Source of the DNA: Promerops cafer
Lineage: Eukaryota; Chordata; Aves; Passeriformes; Nectariniidae
DNA: 64,000 nucleotides
Direction of reading: 5' to 3'
Assembly: GCA_013398275.1 (NCBI GenBank)
Contig: VZSE01014414.1
Span: 310,001-374,000 of the forward strand
The notes under the pieces were generated by a model. That model did no database searches. It saw nothing but the letters and a program-made list of their open reading frames with translations, and was not told where the DNA came from. The translations under genes were made by a program, and so were the position numbers. Position 1 is the stretch's first letter, and each line of letters starts with the position of its first letter. Shown piece by piece: positions 1 to 12,041 of the stretch.

Positions 1-59
1 AGGACTCCTAAGGGGAGGCTGCCTCATGCACATGAAGTTGTAGCTCTGAGCAACCAGCC

Positions 60-385
60 AGGAAGATGCAATTAATTTCCCCCTCGTGAGTAAAGCCATT
101 ATATAAAATACCACAGTTGCCTTGAGGGCCAAATTGAAGGCACTGAATTATGTATTATCAAAACTGACTTTACAATGATGTCTTCATGGGCACTGCTGCT
201 GCTTGTGAATGGAAAGGGAATGGCAGTCAGCTGCCAGGATCTTATTTCCCTCTCGGTCGCCGTAAACAATGCTCTGCTCATGCAGAGACCTTGATGAGAC
301 GCAGCGACATTGCTCTGTCCCTTGAGGGAGTGGCTTAGGAAGGACAGGAAATCCTGAAAAGTCTGCTTAATTATATTGTGTACAG
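60..385. promoter_or_regulatory. Possible conserved non-coding element
   Basis: This is a unique, repeat-free stretch with an AT-rich beginning (ATTAATT and TTATATAAAA-like runs). It then has a small group of retained CpGs around 255-310 (TCGGTCGCCG, GACGCAGCGACA), unusual in this CpG-poor window. No plausible reading frame or known repeat is seen. The call is a judgement from texture (low repeat content plus preserved CpGs), not from an alignment. It could equally be ordinary unique sequence. Confidence 0.2.
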
Positions 386-585
386 CCACAGTCCAGCCCA
401 AGTCCGCTGGTCTTTGCTCAAGACCCAGAGATGTAGAGGTTTTCCAGCCCCTTTCTCTCCTGTCGGAGCAGGACTCCTGAAAGACCTAAGGTGAGCTGCC
501 ACTTCCAATCTACTGGAGCCATTTTTTGTCTGGCATGAAGGTCTGAAGCCTCAATATCTGGTTTGGGTACTTTCTGCTCAGGGAG

Positions 586-862
586 TCTTAGAATGCCCTG
601 GGCTGGAAGGGACCTCAAAGTTCCCCCAGTTCCACCCCCTGCCATGGGCAGGGACACCTTCTACTGTCCCAGGGTGCTCAGAGCTCCATCCAACCTGGCC
701 TTGGACACTTCCAAGGATCCGTCAGCCACAACTTCTCTGGGCAACCTGTTCCAGTGTCTCACCACCCTCACAATAAAGAATTTCCTCCTGATATCCAATC
801 TAAACCTGCCCTCTTTCAGTTTAAAGCCATTCCCCCCATCCTGTCACTACATGCTCCTTTAA
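586..862 (-). mobile_element. CR1 LINE, 3'-end fragment
   Basis: Read on the minus strand this is the terminal ~280 bp of an avian CR1 non-LTR retrotransposon. Visible blocks, given on the plus strand, are the 'gggctggaagggacctcaaag' type 3' end, 'ccatgggcagggacacctt', 'ggccttggacacttccaagg' and 'ttcctcctgatatccaatct'. CR1 copies are typically 5'-truncated, and this one fits. Substitutions and the lost terminal octamers suggest an old, inactive copy. Short open frames here are repeat-derived, not genes. Confidence 0.93.
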
Positions 863-2536
863 ATGCAGCACAAACAGAAAACATCCCCGTTAAAAACCGT
901 GCGGAATTTAATCTTCCTCCCACAGCCACCACACTGGCAAGTAATGTGGAACCTTTCCTTGTATCCCATGAGGAAAGGAAGGCAGGAACAGAGGGGTTAA
1001 GATGGGATCAATGTGCTTGCCAGCCAGAGAAGAGCCTGTGAGACGAGCCAGAGAGGAGGTGTAAAGTCCAGCAGGTCACACCAGATCAAAAGGGGGTTAT
1101 TAAGGAGAATTTTCAGCTAGGCATTCACAAGATACATTTCTACACAGAAAAACATCCTTAGCATTTCACAAAACCAACACCCTGTATGTTATATTTATCT
1201 TTAGAAGCAAACAAGGAACAAAAATCTGCAGTGCCTGCAGCGAGATTGGATGGTGGCTCGGTGATAAGGGGGAAGTGGGTTTCATTTTTCATGAGTGTTT
1301 TCCCCTCTCAGTGGCTTCTGATCTGAGTCATCACACTGCTGCTGTGAGGCAGGTATTCACATTAAAAGCAATAACTACTTAATTAAACTTCAGCTACTCT
1401 GAACTGCTCAAGCACACATAAAAAAGGGAAAAACATACATATTTCTTTTGGTAAATGGCTGTCACACATTCATTTGTGATAGAATACATCAGCAGTGCAG
1501 TGAGACAGGACACATTTTGCTTATCTTACAAATGATAAAAAGCAAATCAAGATTGCTTCTTTCCCTCCAGTCTCACATTGTGGCAGACTGAAAGCATCCA
1601 GGAAAGGGAGTGAATGCCCACTTCAGGAAAGGGAGCATGGAAGCTTTCCTGGTCTGAGCACGAGACTTTTCCAAGCTGGAACTTGTCCTGAGATTGTCCC
1701 ATAGAAAGCCTGTGGCTATTTTAAAACATGTACAACTACCCAATAAAAGAAGCAATTACTCATAACAGAGGAAAAAATATTAAAATCTTTTCGACAAATA
1801 ATTGCTGACTAGAGAGATGGGGGATATTTAGGATCAACAAAAATCAGTTCATGGAAGACCATTCCCTCCAACCTTGCCCCTCTTGCATATGGAGCAGTGC
1901 GAATATAGAAAAAAACCTGAATATTCAACTCACTCTAAGGGATTCACACTTTATTTTCGTATTCAGATTGTCTGGGCCATTTGCCAACCTCCCTTTGTGC
2001 TGCAAAGGCAAAGCCAGAGCTTGCTGCCCTTTCTTCTGGTCCTGAGATGTTCCTGGGAGCTGAGGAAATCCCAGGTGGCAAAGGAACCTCCCAGGGAGAA
2101 GGGTGAGTGTGTGTGTAGTGCCCTTGTGAGCTGGGGAGAGCTGTGACCCAGTGGCACCTCCACTCTGAGAGAAAGGTTTTTCCTGTCTGGGTTAGAAAGA
2201 AATGCTCCTGTTCCTGCTTCATTAATTGGGCAGGGGAAATATAGGCTCTTACCAGAAAGTTTAAATTCACCTGAACAACAGGTGAGCAATGCTGAGCAAC
2301 ACTTTAAATGGCTTTGTCTGAGCCTTTTGGATATAATGTAATCTGGCAATTTCTATCCAGGACCAAACTAATTTATTGGAGCCACATGCACAGGTTTTCT
2401 TTCATATCCAGTAGCCAAAATGCCCTTTTGAACAGTGGGAAATGAGAGCACGATGTAAATTAACCCCTAGGTCTCCTTTATGGATCTTATTCCTAACACA
2501 AGATTTGTGGTTTGCAACACAGAACTCCCCTCTTCA
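863..2536. other. Unique non-coding sequence, no feature recognised
   Basis: No repeat, RNA gene or credible coding exon is seen. The overlapping short reading frames around 1850-2350 are in several frames at once and contain no recognisable domain. A splice-acceptor-like 'gtattcag' near 1958-1965 and a donor-like 'ggtgagtg' near 2102 bracket a segment, but they are ordinary chance-level matches. Confidence 0.5.
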
Positions 2537-2562
2537 TTTTTATTTTTATTTTTTTTTTTTTA
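2537..2562. repeat. T-rich low-complexity tract
   Basis: A run of T with a few A interruptions (TTTTTATTTTTATTTT followed by 11 or more T). It is simple low-complexity sequence. Confidence 0.85.
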
Positions 2563-5500
2563 TGAAAATACAGAGTAATTTAAAGCTTGAACTAACTTTT
2601 GAGGCATTTCTGTTATCTACATGCTAGACCGAAAATTGTCATACCATGCAGGAAGTTTCACAGCATTTTTTAGCACATCCACCTGCAGCAGAACTTGATA
2701 CTGCAGGATTTTGGGCACGACTGAGAGGATGGCTGGTACCCCATGGGCTTGGTTTAGTGCACTAGGTTTGGTTTAGTGGTTTAGAGCAGTAGCTGAGTCA
2801 GAATTTATGGGAAGATATCAGATCCCAAGGTTTACAACCACATTCTTGACAAAGGCTTGCAGAAACCTTGCAGTCCTTAAACCCAGTTTTGCTGCCGTGT
2901 GAGCAAAAGATCTGGGAAACAAAACTCCCCATGTTTTTGTAGTCCAGATGTGAACTTCACCTCATCTAATGCTGGCTGTCTGAAAGCTCAGTCTCCACAC
3001 AGCTCATGACTCCCTTTGCAGTCATCTGCAGGGTGTGACTCACCTTATACTAATGAGATTTTTACATGAGTTGCATGAATCACATTTATAGAAGTATTCT
3101 CCTCTTTCCACTGATGATATAGGTTAGACAACCAGCTCAGATTGGTCTGTCAACATTATGACTAGAGATATGGAAGACAAATCCCACACTTTTGTTCCTT
3201 CCTTCAGCTCATGAAACACAGGAGGGGAGTCTGCAGGTGGAGTTTGAATGATAAAAAGAGCTTTGATTGACTTAACTGAAATGTCACCCTCTGAAACTTT
3301 AGCCTTGCTAATTTGAAAGATGTGTATCAGTCATCTTAAACTGCTGGGCTCACCAAAATCTGGATTCACATTTGTGGTGTAAAAACATCAATGACTAAAG
3401 CAGCACAAAAAAATTACCCTGATTAGCTGTTGAGGTTTCCTGATTATTAATTCTTATTGTATTTTATGTTGGAAATACACCAAACTGCAGGGGAAAAAGT
3501 GAGCTTAGGATGCAAAAAGGTTGTTGACACATTTCTCACTGGATGAGTGTTCATCACTCTTAAACTTCTTGGATTTGCTTCAGTTCATCTTATCATAATT
3601 TCTCTCAAACAAAGGGCATATTCTAAATTTCTTTTTCATTCTTCAAGTCCCCTTACTCCTCAACCACCCTGTTGGCTTCAGTCAGATCACACTAAGAGTG
3701 GTGTACTATAGGAAGGGAGGATGCAGTCTGCTCAGAGTGACTAATTTGGATTTTCAACTCCTTTCCTGAAGCTTCATTTTTATTTTTTCTCTTTATTCCA
3801 TTATTCATGTCTCAGTCTGTAGCTACTCCAAAGACTGCATTGTAGTCCCTGCCACAGAGATGTATTTTTTGAATGCAGTGGGGTCCTTTCTGGGGGATGC
3901 TGAGCTGCCCTTTGGAGTCTTGCCATTCTTTGCTGATTTGCTGAATCCAATCTCCTTTTGTTCTTCTTTTCTTCCAGTGTGTGCTCACTTCACAGCTGAG
4001 CATTTTCTGAACGTGGTGCCTTTCCTGCACAAATCCTGCTGCACAGATGTGGTGCCCTGGCATTTTTAGGGGTTGCTGTGGGCATTCAATCTTTTGTCCT
4101 GGTTAGAAATTCCTCACAGCTGACCACTTTGTACCACCACCAGCTCCTTAATTGATAACTAGTAGAACTCCTGAGATGTAAAATGAAGGTCCTTTTCAGT
4201 GGTGAGGGCACCCTGCCCTGTCCATCCTCCAGTTCCATAGTCTTCCCTTTCTGAAGCAATAATACATTTATTTATTTACTCTGAACAAGAGTTTGTCTTT
4301 TTTTTTGTAGTGGTCCATGCTTTGACCCAATTCTGCATGAACTTCACCTACTTCCTTCCTGACATATGCCTGTCTACTCTATTTCAAGGAGTGATATGAG
4401 GAGTTGGAACGGGAAAAGGGAAAATATTACTTTGAAGGAGATGAAGAAGGATTTAAAACAACCTGCATCAGCTCCAGCCCAGCCCTTCTTTGGTTTGTTG
4501 ATCAGTCAGTCCCCACCAGAGTGTATCACTGTGCCTCTGCCTGATAGCAAGACTGCAGTGCTGGGGTCTTATCACTTTGAACTCCCCTCCTCGTCTGCCT
4601 TTCTCATCTCAGATTTCAAAACCCCTTGAGGCTGCACCATGGACTTTTTTGACAAGTCAGCAACTGTTAATGTCTTCAGAAACCAGCCTGAAAACCTGCA
4701 AACAGGCACTCCTGCCTTTGACAGTGATGTGCAATCACAGTAACACCCTTCCCGGAGCCTGCAGCTGACGCAGGAGCCCTTTGAAAGTCAGTAAACATGC
4801 AGCTCTCCCTCGCCCTTGCCATCTTCTTCCTTCCCTCTGGGCTGCAGGCTCTTCCCTCCTCTATTTGTCTGACACACATTTTGCACAGGGAGCAGAAGTT
4901 AATGGTTTAGTTACAGAACAGAGAGGCAATAATGTTTTTAGCGTGCCAAAAAATTCCTGATTGAATTGTCCTCTATGTGGTATCACTTCAGCATATGGGA
5001 CTGAAAACCTTGAATCCAGGGAAGCCTTTTTCTCTTCCTATTATTTCACAATCCAGTGTGAACAATTCTAAGTCTCAGGAAACAGTGTAAAATGACACAT
5101 TTCAGTGCTGTGAATTTGGTAAGGCTTCCTGGCTGCACGGGGAGAAAGGATCTGGGTTTGCCAGCCAGGAGGTTTGCTGGAAGACACACAGCAGTGGAAG
5201 TAGTTATGTGAAATTATTTGACTTTATAAAGAAAATCGAGGGGGTTTGCAGTGGTTGAAAGAGGCAGTAAAGACTGGCAGCTGTTCATTTGTTGGGCCCA
5301 AAAGCCTTTGTCACACAGCATGGACATCAGCACCAGCGAGTGAGTGTGTTTTGACAAGATGCTGATGGGCTGTGTCTTCTGTCTCTCTGGATTTGTCAGG
5401 TCCTTGTGGAAGGGGTTTAAATGTGAATGGATTCATTTTTAAACACAGGATCTCGGGAGGTTTATCTTCACCCTGGGGTGTACATGCAATGTAGGGTACA

Positions 5501-7019
5501 TGAGCAACACTAAATGTTGGTGAAGACAAACTCTGCCTCTTTTTTAGCCCCAACTCCACCACTTACAAGACAGAATAGTTGAATTTCAATGTGAAATAAT
5601 AGGAAGAATGGATGTGTTTTCATTAATCCCACTTTTCAAAATGTGAGAAATCTTATCAAAGAGTCCATGATTAAATGAACAGAGGAATAGGTAAAATACA
5701 AAATTTAAAAGAATGGTCAAGAGAAACTTCTGACAAGATGATAATTCTCAATATTTCTATTATGGCAAAAGGGGTTGTGGATTTGGAAGGAGCAATGAGT
5801 AGAGTTTGGCTTCATAAATAGCTTCCTTTGATTATCACATGAGGGAACATCCTCTTGACCACAGGAGGAAGTCAGTCTGTGGCTTTCCACCTTCATGTCC
5901 AACTCACTAAAACAACCCTCTCAATTTTTCATTGAGCCTTATTTGATCTTGACCTCCTTGGATGGTCACCACTCTTCAAAAAAATTGTATCCCTAAGATT
6001 TCCAGGGTTTTCTTCTCCCTGTACAGTGTGGTCATATCTTTAGAGACACTGGAAAACTTCAAGAAAATTCCATTAGAAATTGTCTGCAGTGAACACACAA
6101 GCATGGATATACCATTTTTACTTGTTTGCCATCAGCTCTTCACCTTTTTTGATGGGACTGGAATCATCAGATCACCTTGACAAGAGCTGGGAGAAGAGGC
6201 AATATTAGGAATTTAATACCTCTTGGAGGGCCCCTTCTCAGATGAAGGATCATCCAAATATCCTTGGTGACATCCTGTCTCTAGTGACATCAAGGAAAGA
6301 ACAGTGGTACTTTTTTGTTGGGCAAAGCACTCAAAATATTTTAAAAGCTTTCAGGTTTAATATTATTTTGTTATTTTATCCATAGAAGTCTTAACAAGAT
6401 CAGGCCTTCTCATTTTTAAAAAATAAAATATATTAACTGCAAACCTTTTGGCAACTTAGGAAAATGTTTTATGGTTCAGCAGATAGAATAACCTGGGAAG
6501 ATGTCCAGATGCTGTAGAAGTTGTTGGTGCTGCTGCTGCTGCTTCTGTGGACCAGGATCACTGCTGAAAATATTTTGTAAAAATGTTATAGGATGCAGAT
6601 TATATGGCCTGTTCATAAATGAAATGTAAATGCCATTGAGGCTTTATTTATATTGTTTTGATTTATCAAAACAGATTTTGTATGGGATGAAAATTTCACA
6701 TAAAACCCCAGAATATTTGCCCTGGCTTTTTTTCCTTAAGCAGATCTAATAGTATTAAAAATGGAGAGGACATTCCTGGGAGGAAGTGAAGTTCTCCACC
6801 CTCGCCATGTTAGCAGATCCTTCGGGCAGCTTCATCCACACATCTGACAACTCCAGAGAGTCCAAAAAAATGCATCTTTTTTATATGTCAGCCTTGGTTC
6901 TCTCATACAGTCAGGAATATGGAGATCCCTGGCATTTTACAGCACTGGATTATGGGAGGGAGGACGAGGAATTCTTGCTGCTTGTCTTAGAACCCAAACT
7001 CCTTGCTTAGGCAGCAGAC
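2563..7019. other. Unique non-coding sequence, nothing recognised beyond a (TGC)5 run
   Basis: About 4.4 kb without a recognisable repeat or gene. The only simple-sequence feature is a five-unit TGC run at 6528-6542. Reading frames (for example 4366-4629, 5311-5562 and 6786-7010) are short and look like chance. I see no rRNA, tRNA or CR1 signature here. Confidence 0.5.
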
Positions 7020-7580
7020 TGTTGTTTTACTTCTGTTTTGGCTATTAGCTTAAAAACTGCATATTTGTGAGACTATCTCTAAAAACAGTGGGCTGGGTCA
7101 CAAAACAGATAGTGAATAATCACTAATTAATCAGCCATCAGACTAATAGTGGGCCTTCAGTTTTGCCAACAAACCCCGCTACTAAATCGCACCCTCATTA
7201 CCAATAACCACCAATTTAGAGTCTGTGTTACCGCACCAGTTTTATTAATGTCACATTCAGGAGGATACTGTAGCAATAAACTGGCATAAGGCTGTAAAAA
7301 GAGGGTTGTTGTACACATTAATAATGCATTTTATGGCGCACTTTAATATTCTGGATCCAAGCTGCCTGGCTTTATAATCAGAAGAGGAAAAAGGCAAGTC
7401 GATCAATCATCCTCACCTGATCCTGCAGCGGCCACCTAACTCGTCACGGTGATATATATGGGCATAATATCTTGTTACAAAAATCTTATTATTAAGCAGC
7501 GCTATTAGTTCTGATTTGTTATAATGCCTTATAATAAGCTCAGTAATAAGTTTCTAAATGATTTATGGGGGTGTTTTTTT
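7020..7580. promoter_or_regulatory. Candidate conserved non-coding element (possible enhancer)
   Basis: Repeat-free AT-rich DNA dense in homeodomain-type words: TAATTA at 7124-7129, 'TTAATAATGCATTTTATGG' near 7318-7336, and a TTATAAT/TTATAATAAG cluster at 7519-7537. CpGs are retained in an AT-rich context (TGGCGCAC, AAGTCGATC, CTCGTCACGG, CAGCGCTATT). It has no open frame longer than about 60 codons. This texture resembles deeply conserved developmental enhancers in vertebrate gene deserts. That is inference from composition; no alignment was possible. Confidence 0.4.
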
Positions 7581-8923
7581 TAAGCAGGCCATGTCTGCAG
7601 TCTCTCCAGGAGATGGGTTTGGTGGTTGGTGAGGAGCTGGGAGGGAAGAGGGGGTTTCTGAGCAAGAGGAGAGCTCCCTTTTAATGTGGACTTAGTTCAG
7701 GGCACAATCCTTCTTCCAGGTCTTCTTCACGTGAGAAAAACACCTGAAGCCAAATCTTCAGAACATGTTGAACATCAGAGCAGCCAGAAAACTATTGCTG
7801 CATTTCCCATTTCTGCCATAGGAGGCCCTTATTTTCACCTCAAGAGAGCTGAATCCCAGTTTGAAAACATGTAGAAATCTGTGTGATTTAGGGATCTCAC
7901 TGGTTTCAGGTCTTTGTAAACTGGGCATATTTTATAGCATTTCCCTCCAACACCAGAGTGGTGAAGGAAGTTGAATTAACAGCTGCAATGTACTCATAGG
8001 ATGAGAGAGCCCAAATAAACACTTAAAAGGAAGAGTCCTTGCCTTTCCTCCATAATTCCACAGCCTTCCCTGCCTCCATACTGACCAGGAGTGGTCTGAG
8101 TTTAGCTGCTGCTAATCAGATTAAATGGCACAACAGCTTGCTCTGACCATCCCTGGAGCAGAACTTCTTGGGAGCTGGGGTAAGGCCACCATGGCATCAA
8201 GCCATGTCTCCTGACCAAGCGTGGCCAATCCAACAGCACAATGTAAGCAGCAGCATCCCTTTGCTCCAAATTTAACACCTTCTCATGGTGGCATCAGGTG
8301 GCTGAACCAGCCCTGCTAAATCCTGTCCTGTGACTGTGCTCTTCACCTTCCAGTCTTCCTGGCCTGGGAGAAGAAGGTTCCACTGCCAGTCACAGCTGCA
8401 ACCTCTGTTCCAATGTGTAGTAAATTGTAGGTCAGAGTGATCAGAGGACAACTGACCCAGCAGATGGATGACCCAAACCATGGTGAGGAAGAAAATTACC
8501 ATCCTTGAGGGATGTACATGGCTCCCCTCACTGCTGTTGCTAAGCTTCAGATGGGGGGTCAGAGACACGAGGGCAGGAGGAGGTGGCACAACCAGGCCCG
8601 ATGAAGGGCAAGTGTGGATTTGCACTTAAAACCTTGACACCCAGCCAAGGGTTTCATTTTCCCCATCGTGAGATGATTGTTCCTGTCTGCCGTGGAACCG
8701 ATGGGCTTTTAACTGTAGCTGCAGCCGTTAATTTAACACAAAGAACAGCATTTCTGCTCCTTTCCAGTGGAACCTGTCATTTGAGTCTAATGACTCTGAT
8801 TATGGTCCCCACTAGCTGGTGATGGACAGGGCTCTTCCCCTTCCAGCAAGCTGATGAGCAAGGCCAGGTGGCTCCAGCACCAACATGAGTAACTAACTCT
8901 GTTTTCATTACTACTGTGAAGGA
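7581..8923. other. Unique non-coding sequence with one nested inverted repeat
   Basis: No repeat family or gene is recognised. At 8184-8226 GGCCAC is answered by GTGGCC, and inside it ATGGC (8191-8195) pairs with GCCAT (8201-8205), giving a small imperfect hairpin. The open frames at 8272-8625 (minus) and 8583-8822 (plus) overlap each other and contain no recognisable domain. Confidence 0.5.
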
Positions 8924-9028
8924 TTGTAACCTGGACTAGGTTTACAAGTTAATTGGCTTCTAATTGTAACCTGGAATAGGTCTAATTTGTAACCTGGACT
9001 AGATCTTCAAGTAAATTGCTTTCTAATT
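8924..9028 (+). repeat. Short degenerate tandem repeat, ~40-bp unit
   Basis: The phrase TTGTAACCTGGACTAG occurs at 8924 and 8987, with an internal variant (TTGTAACCTGGAATAG) near 8964. The first and last copies are followed by matching AAGTTAATTGGCTTCTAAT and AAGTAAATTGCTTTCTAAT tails; the middle copy is shortened. This looks like a local duplication giving two full units and one partial one. No known repeat family is recognised. Confidence 0.8.
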
Positions 9029-9689
9029 AGAGAAGGACAGGAGTAAAAATGCCTGGAGCCAAGCCCAGGAATGGACTCTCACTTGGTGCAAAATGAAGTG
9101 GTGTAATTTCCATTTGATGGTGTTTAAGGCTCTGTCCTGGTTAAGGACTGCAGAATTCCATGTGTGACTAAGATACAGCAAAGCCCAACTAAGACAGGCC
9201 TTGCCAAGTTTCTTACTGACTTGGCACACAGAAATGTTTATGGAAAAATTACAGAGGTCCTACTAAATAGAGTTAAAATTCTCTGCTTTATAGTGAAAGT
9301 TTACTGTCCTGTTGCAATGGCACTGAGCAGAATTTGGATGAAAAAATTGCAAAAGCATTGCCCTGAGGAGACTATCAGATAATCACCCTGTTAAACATGT
9401 GCTTTGTATCACAGTTTAGCTACTTTACACATTAATTGTCCAAGTATTTCTTAACTGCATTGGATAAGTCATGGAAATACCACTCTGAGTGGCTGCAGAG
9501 ATCACTTCTGTCAGGTTTACCACGATATATCACCTTGCTGTTGACCAAAAATATTTCCCATTCAATTGGCTTGTTTTAACTGAATGACTGAAGTTTGTCT
9601 TCTCAATGTTCACATTGCAGTGAAGCTCGGATTTCAGGAGGAACAATGGTAATGTGCTCCAGAGCCTGCTGAAGATCTTCTATTTTTAG
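9029..9689. other. Unique non-coding sequence
   Basis: No repeat or gene is recognised between the small tandem repeat and the candidate exon. The open frames at 9023-9229 and 9164-9382 overlap on opposite strands and look like chance. Confidence 0.5.
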
Positions 9690-9770
9690 GTGTGGACAAA
9701 CCAGGAAAAGGAATATGAAGAGAAAGTCATTGCTTGTGTGGAAATACTTCATCTTACCAATTCTGTACAG
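9690..9770 (+). other. Candidate internal exon (81 bp, unproven)
   Basis: The segment is preceded by a pyrimidine-rich acceptor (CTTCTATTTTTAG, AG at 9688-9689) and followed by a near-perfect donor, CAG|GTAAGTG (GT at 9771). Its length is exactly 27 codons. Frame 1 is open and reads VWTNQEKEYEEKVIACVEIL and onward to HLTNSVQ, which is polar and Glu/Lys-rich at the start. Frame 2 is also open, so openness alone is weak evidence. I recognise no protein family. It could be a coding cassette exon, a lncRNA exon, or a cryptic splice-site pair, since such pairs occur by chance in tens of kilobases of sequence. No other convincing exon lies nearby to form a gene model. Confidence 0.28.
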
Positions 9771-10039
9771 GTAAGTGTGCACCTTCCCTGCCCACCTCCC
9801 ATCACTTGCAGTTTGCCTGGGGCTGGTGACTTTGCAGCTTTATTTACTCCACGAGTTGCTAAATCAGGGCAGAGCTGAGTGCTGTGAGGTGATTTTCCCA
9901 TGGGAGATGATAGGTTTGTTCCCACAGGGACAGATCCTGTCTCCTTCATGCTGCCAGAAGAAAGTGGAACCAGGATCAAAATCTAATTTAAAAGGGAAAA
10001 AGATGAAGGCTGTGCTGTTATTGAAGGCAAATCCGTGCA
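9771..10039. other. Unique non-coding sequence
   Basis: Nothing is recognised. If 9690-9770 is an exon, this would be the start of its downstream intron. Confidence 0.45.
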
Positions 10040-10400
10040 GATCCCTGGGAATATAGCTATTGTCTAATGGAAGCTGCTAATAAACCACGTAAAGGGAAAC
10101 AATCCATTATTTATATGACAGGTAAACCACATAAAGACTCCTTATCAAGTTAACATTCCGGGCCAGGTACTTGCTTTTGTAATCTTCAAAAAGTCGAATA
10201 GGTAGTCAGCCAGGGGTTTGTTTTTATTCAGTGTGTTTGTTAGCTACCTGAGCACCTGCCATTTCCCAAGGAGTTGTGCTCTGTGTGATTTACGCTGCTG
10301 CTGGATTGTTTGGCAACATTCCTTCTCAAAGAGGCTACCAGCAATAAATTAGCCCTTTTCATGATTTAGACATTTTTAAGTGTTTCTAATCTTCCCCCCC
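10040..10400. promoter_or_regulatory. Candidate conserved non-coding element with duplicated motif
   Basis: Unique, repeat-free AT-rich sequence. A SOX-like CTATTGTC lies at 10058-10065. A duplicated 14-mer, TAAACCAC(G/A)TAAAG, lies at 10081-10094 and 10123-10136; it contains AACCAC, the RUNX-type core. The start-to-start spacing is 42 bp, about four helical turns. The enhancer-like interpretation is inference; conservation was not testable here. Confidence 0.35.
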
Positions 10401-11992
10401 ACACACACCTTTTATTGTCAACAAATTCAATATTTGCTGCGCTGCCAACGATCTGGTGCTTTTCTTTCTCTGTTGTTTGTGCATTCTGTATTTTACAGGA
10501 ATGTTTAGTTGCTCTGCATGTGACACACTAATAATACCTTTTGGCTAGATGTGGCACACCTCTCAAGATCTCAAAATGTTTTGTAAACTTTCATTAACTC
10601 CAAAATTCCACATACTGTAATGTCAGTCTAGTCCTTAAGGTGTTTGTTTTTTTAAAGTGCTCTTGAGACATCTGCACTCAGATTGGTAAATCTGTGAGGA
10701 AAAAAATCACCTACCCAGTTAGTGCTTGTGATCTCTTTTGTATGCAACCATAATGTAAAATGTAAATGTAAAATTGAGATTTTTTTCAGCTTGTTTTTGA
10801 GGGGTTTTCTTGAATCTGACTTGTATAGGGGTAAGTTAGTATTTTTGGTTACTCACTCCTGGGGCTTTTACCTTGCAGGTTCCCTCCTGGGATCTCAAAA
10901 AGCCCATATCCTTCCCCTCACTGAGCAAAGAAGGACAGCCCAGCACAGTGCAAGAGGGCTGCAGGAGACCACGGAGCAGGTCCACAGCAGAAACAGGGGC
11001 TGGAGAAAGCCCCTGTGGGCCACAGGCCCTGTGAGTGACCGATCCTCGTGTCCACCTGGGACTGTGGCAGCCAGTGTGGTGACCCCTGCAGCACGCCTCA
11101 GGAGCAGATTATTTCAAATCCATGGCCCAGGAACTCTGGCTGCCATTTCCTGAGCTGTTCTTGCAATTCTCAGGAGACAAGAGGGTGACTCCGGGGGTGA
11201 TAGAAGGGTAATTTGGGCTGAGAGCTCAGGTCCCCTGGGGACAACTGAGCATGTGAGAGGCTTGGGATACTTTTTATAATAGACGAGTTCATAGCTAGAA
11301 AAAAGAAGTGAAAGAAAAGGAGCATTAGAAGCAAAAATAAATAAAAAACATAATAACACTTAAAATGGAAAAATATAGTAACTTTTAAGCTATTCATGTA
11401 ACTTAAGAGCTCTTTAGTTTTGAATACATTGAGAATAATAAATTATTTTCTGTGATAGCAAAAATATTTTCTCCCTGGAAAATACCCCTGGCTTAAAGTG
11501 CAGATTTATTGGTAGAGTGTAGCTCCAAACTGTAAGGTTTTTCTCCTTGAGCCTCTAAGCTCTGTGTGGTTTAGTGCTGGGGGAAGAGATCACTGTTCAA
11601 TTAATTTTTAAAACAAGCAAACATTAAATTTAGAGAGACAAAAAAATTTCTTCATTCAAGCTCTTTAAGAATGAGCTGTCATGTCAACCAAAACACTAAA
11701 AACCAAAGCAGAGGTATAAGTCATTTGGAGTTTAGGGCTACAGTAAATTTAACCCCCTGTGTTTAGTTTAGGAAAAAAAAGCACTAACAGCTTGATTCAC
11801 ATCTAATTCCTCCTGCTGTAATGCAGAAGAATTGCTGCCAACAGAGCAGCACTCAAGAACATGATGCCAACAATTAACCAGTCCACCCCATGCAAAGCAC
11901 AGGACCTGAAATTGCCTCCAACAAACACCCAGAACTTCAGGTGCTCTGAACTATGTGGACCAAATAATTTTCTATTCCCTCTAGAAACTGCA
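10401..11992. other. Unique non-coding sequence
   Basis: No repeat family or gene is recognised. The frame at 10722-11153 (143 codons) is open but shows no domain. It crosses a compositional change from AT-rich to GC-rich near 10860, as expected for a chance frame. Confidence 0.45.
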
Positions 11993-12041
11993 CCCCCATA
12001 TTTTCTAGGTCTCACGCCCTCCCCCCATATTTTCTAGGTCT
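11993..12041 (+). repeat. Direct repeat of 20 bp (period 29)
   Basis: CCCCCATATTTTCTAGGTCT occurs identically at 11993-12012 and 12022-12041, separated by 9 bp (CACGCCCTC). The identity implies a recent local duplication, for example by replication slippage. No flanking transposon structure is visible. Confidence 0.9.

Noticed and set aside
10790..10830. Possible 41-bp micro-exon between TTTTTTCAG and GTAAGT
   Set aside because: Too short to judge; both sites are plausible chance matches and nothing else supports an exon.
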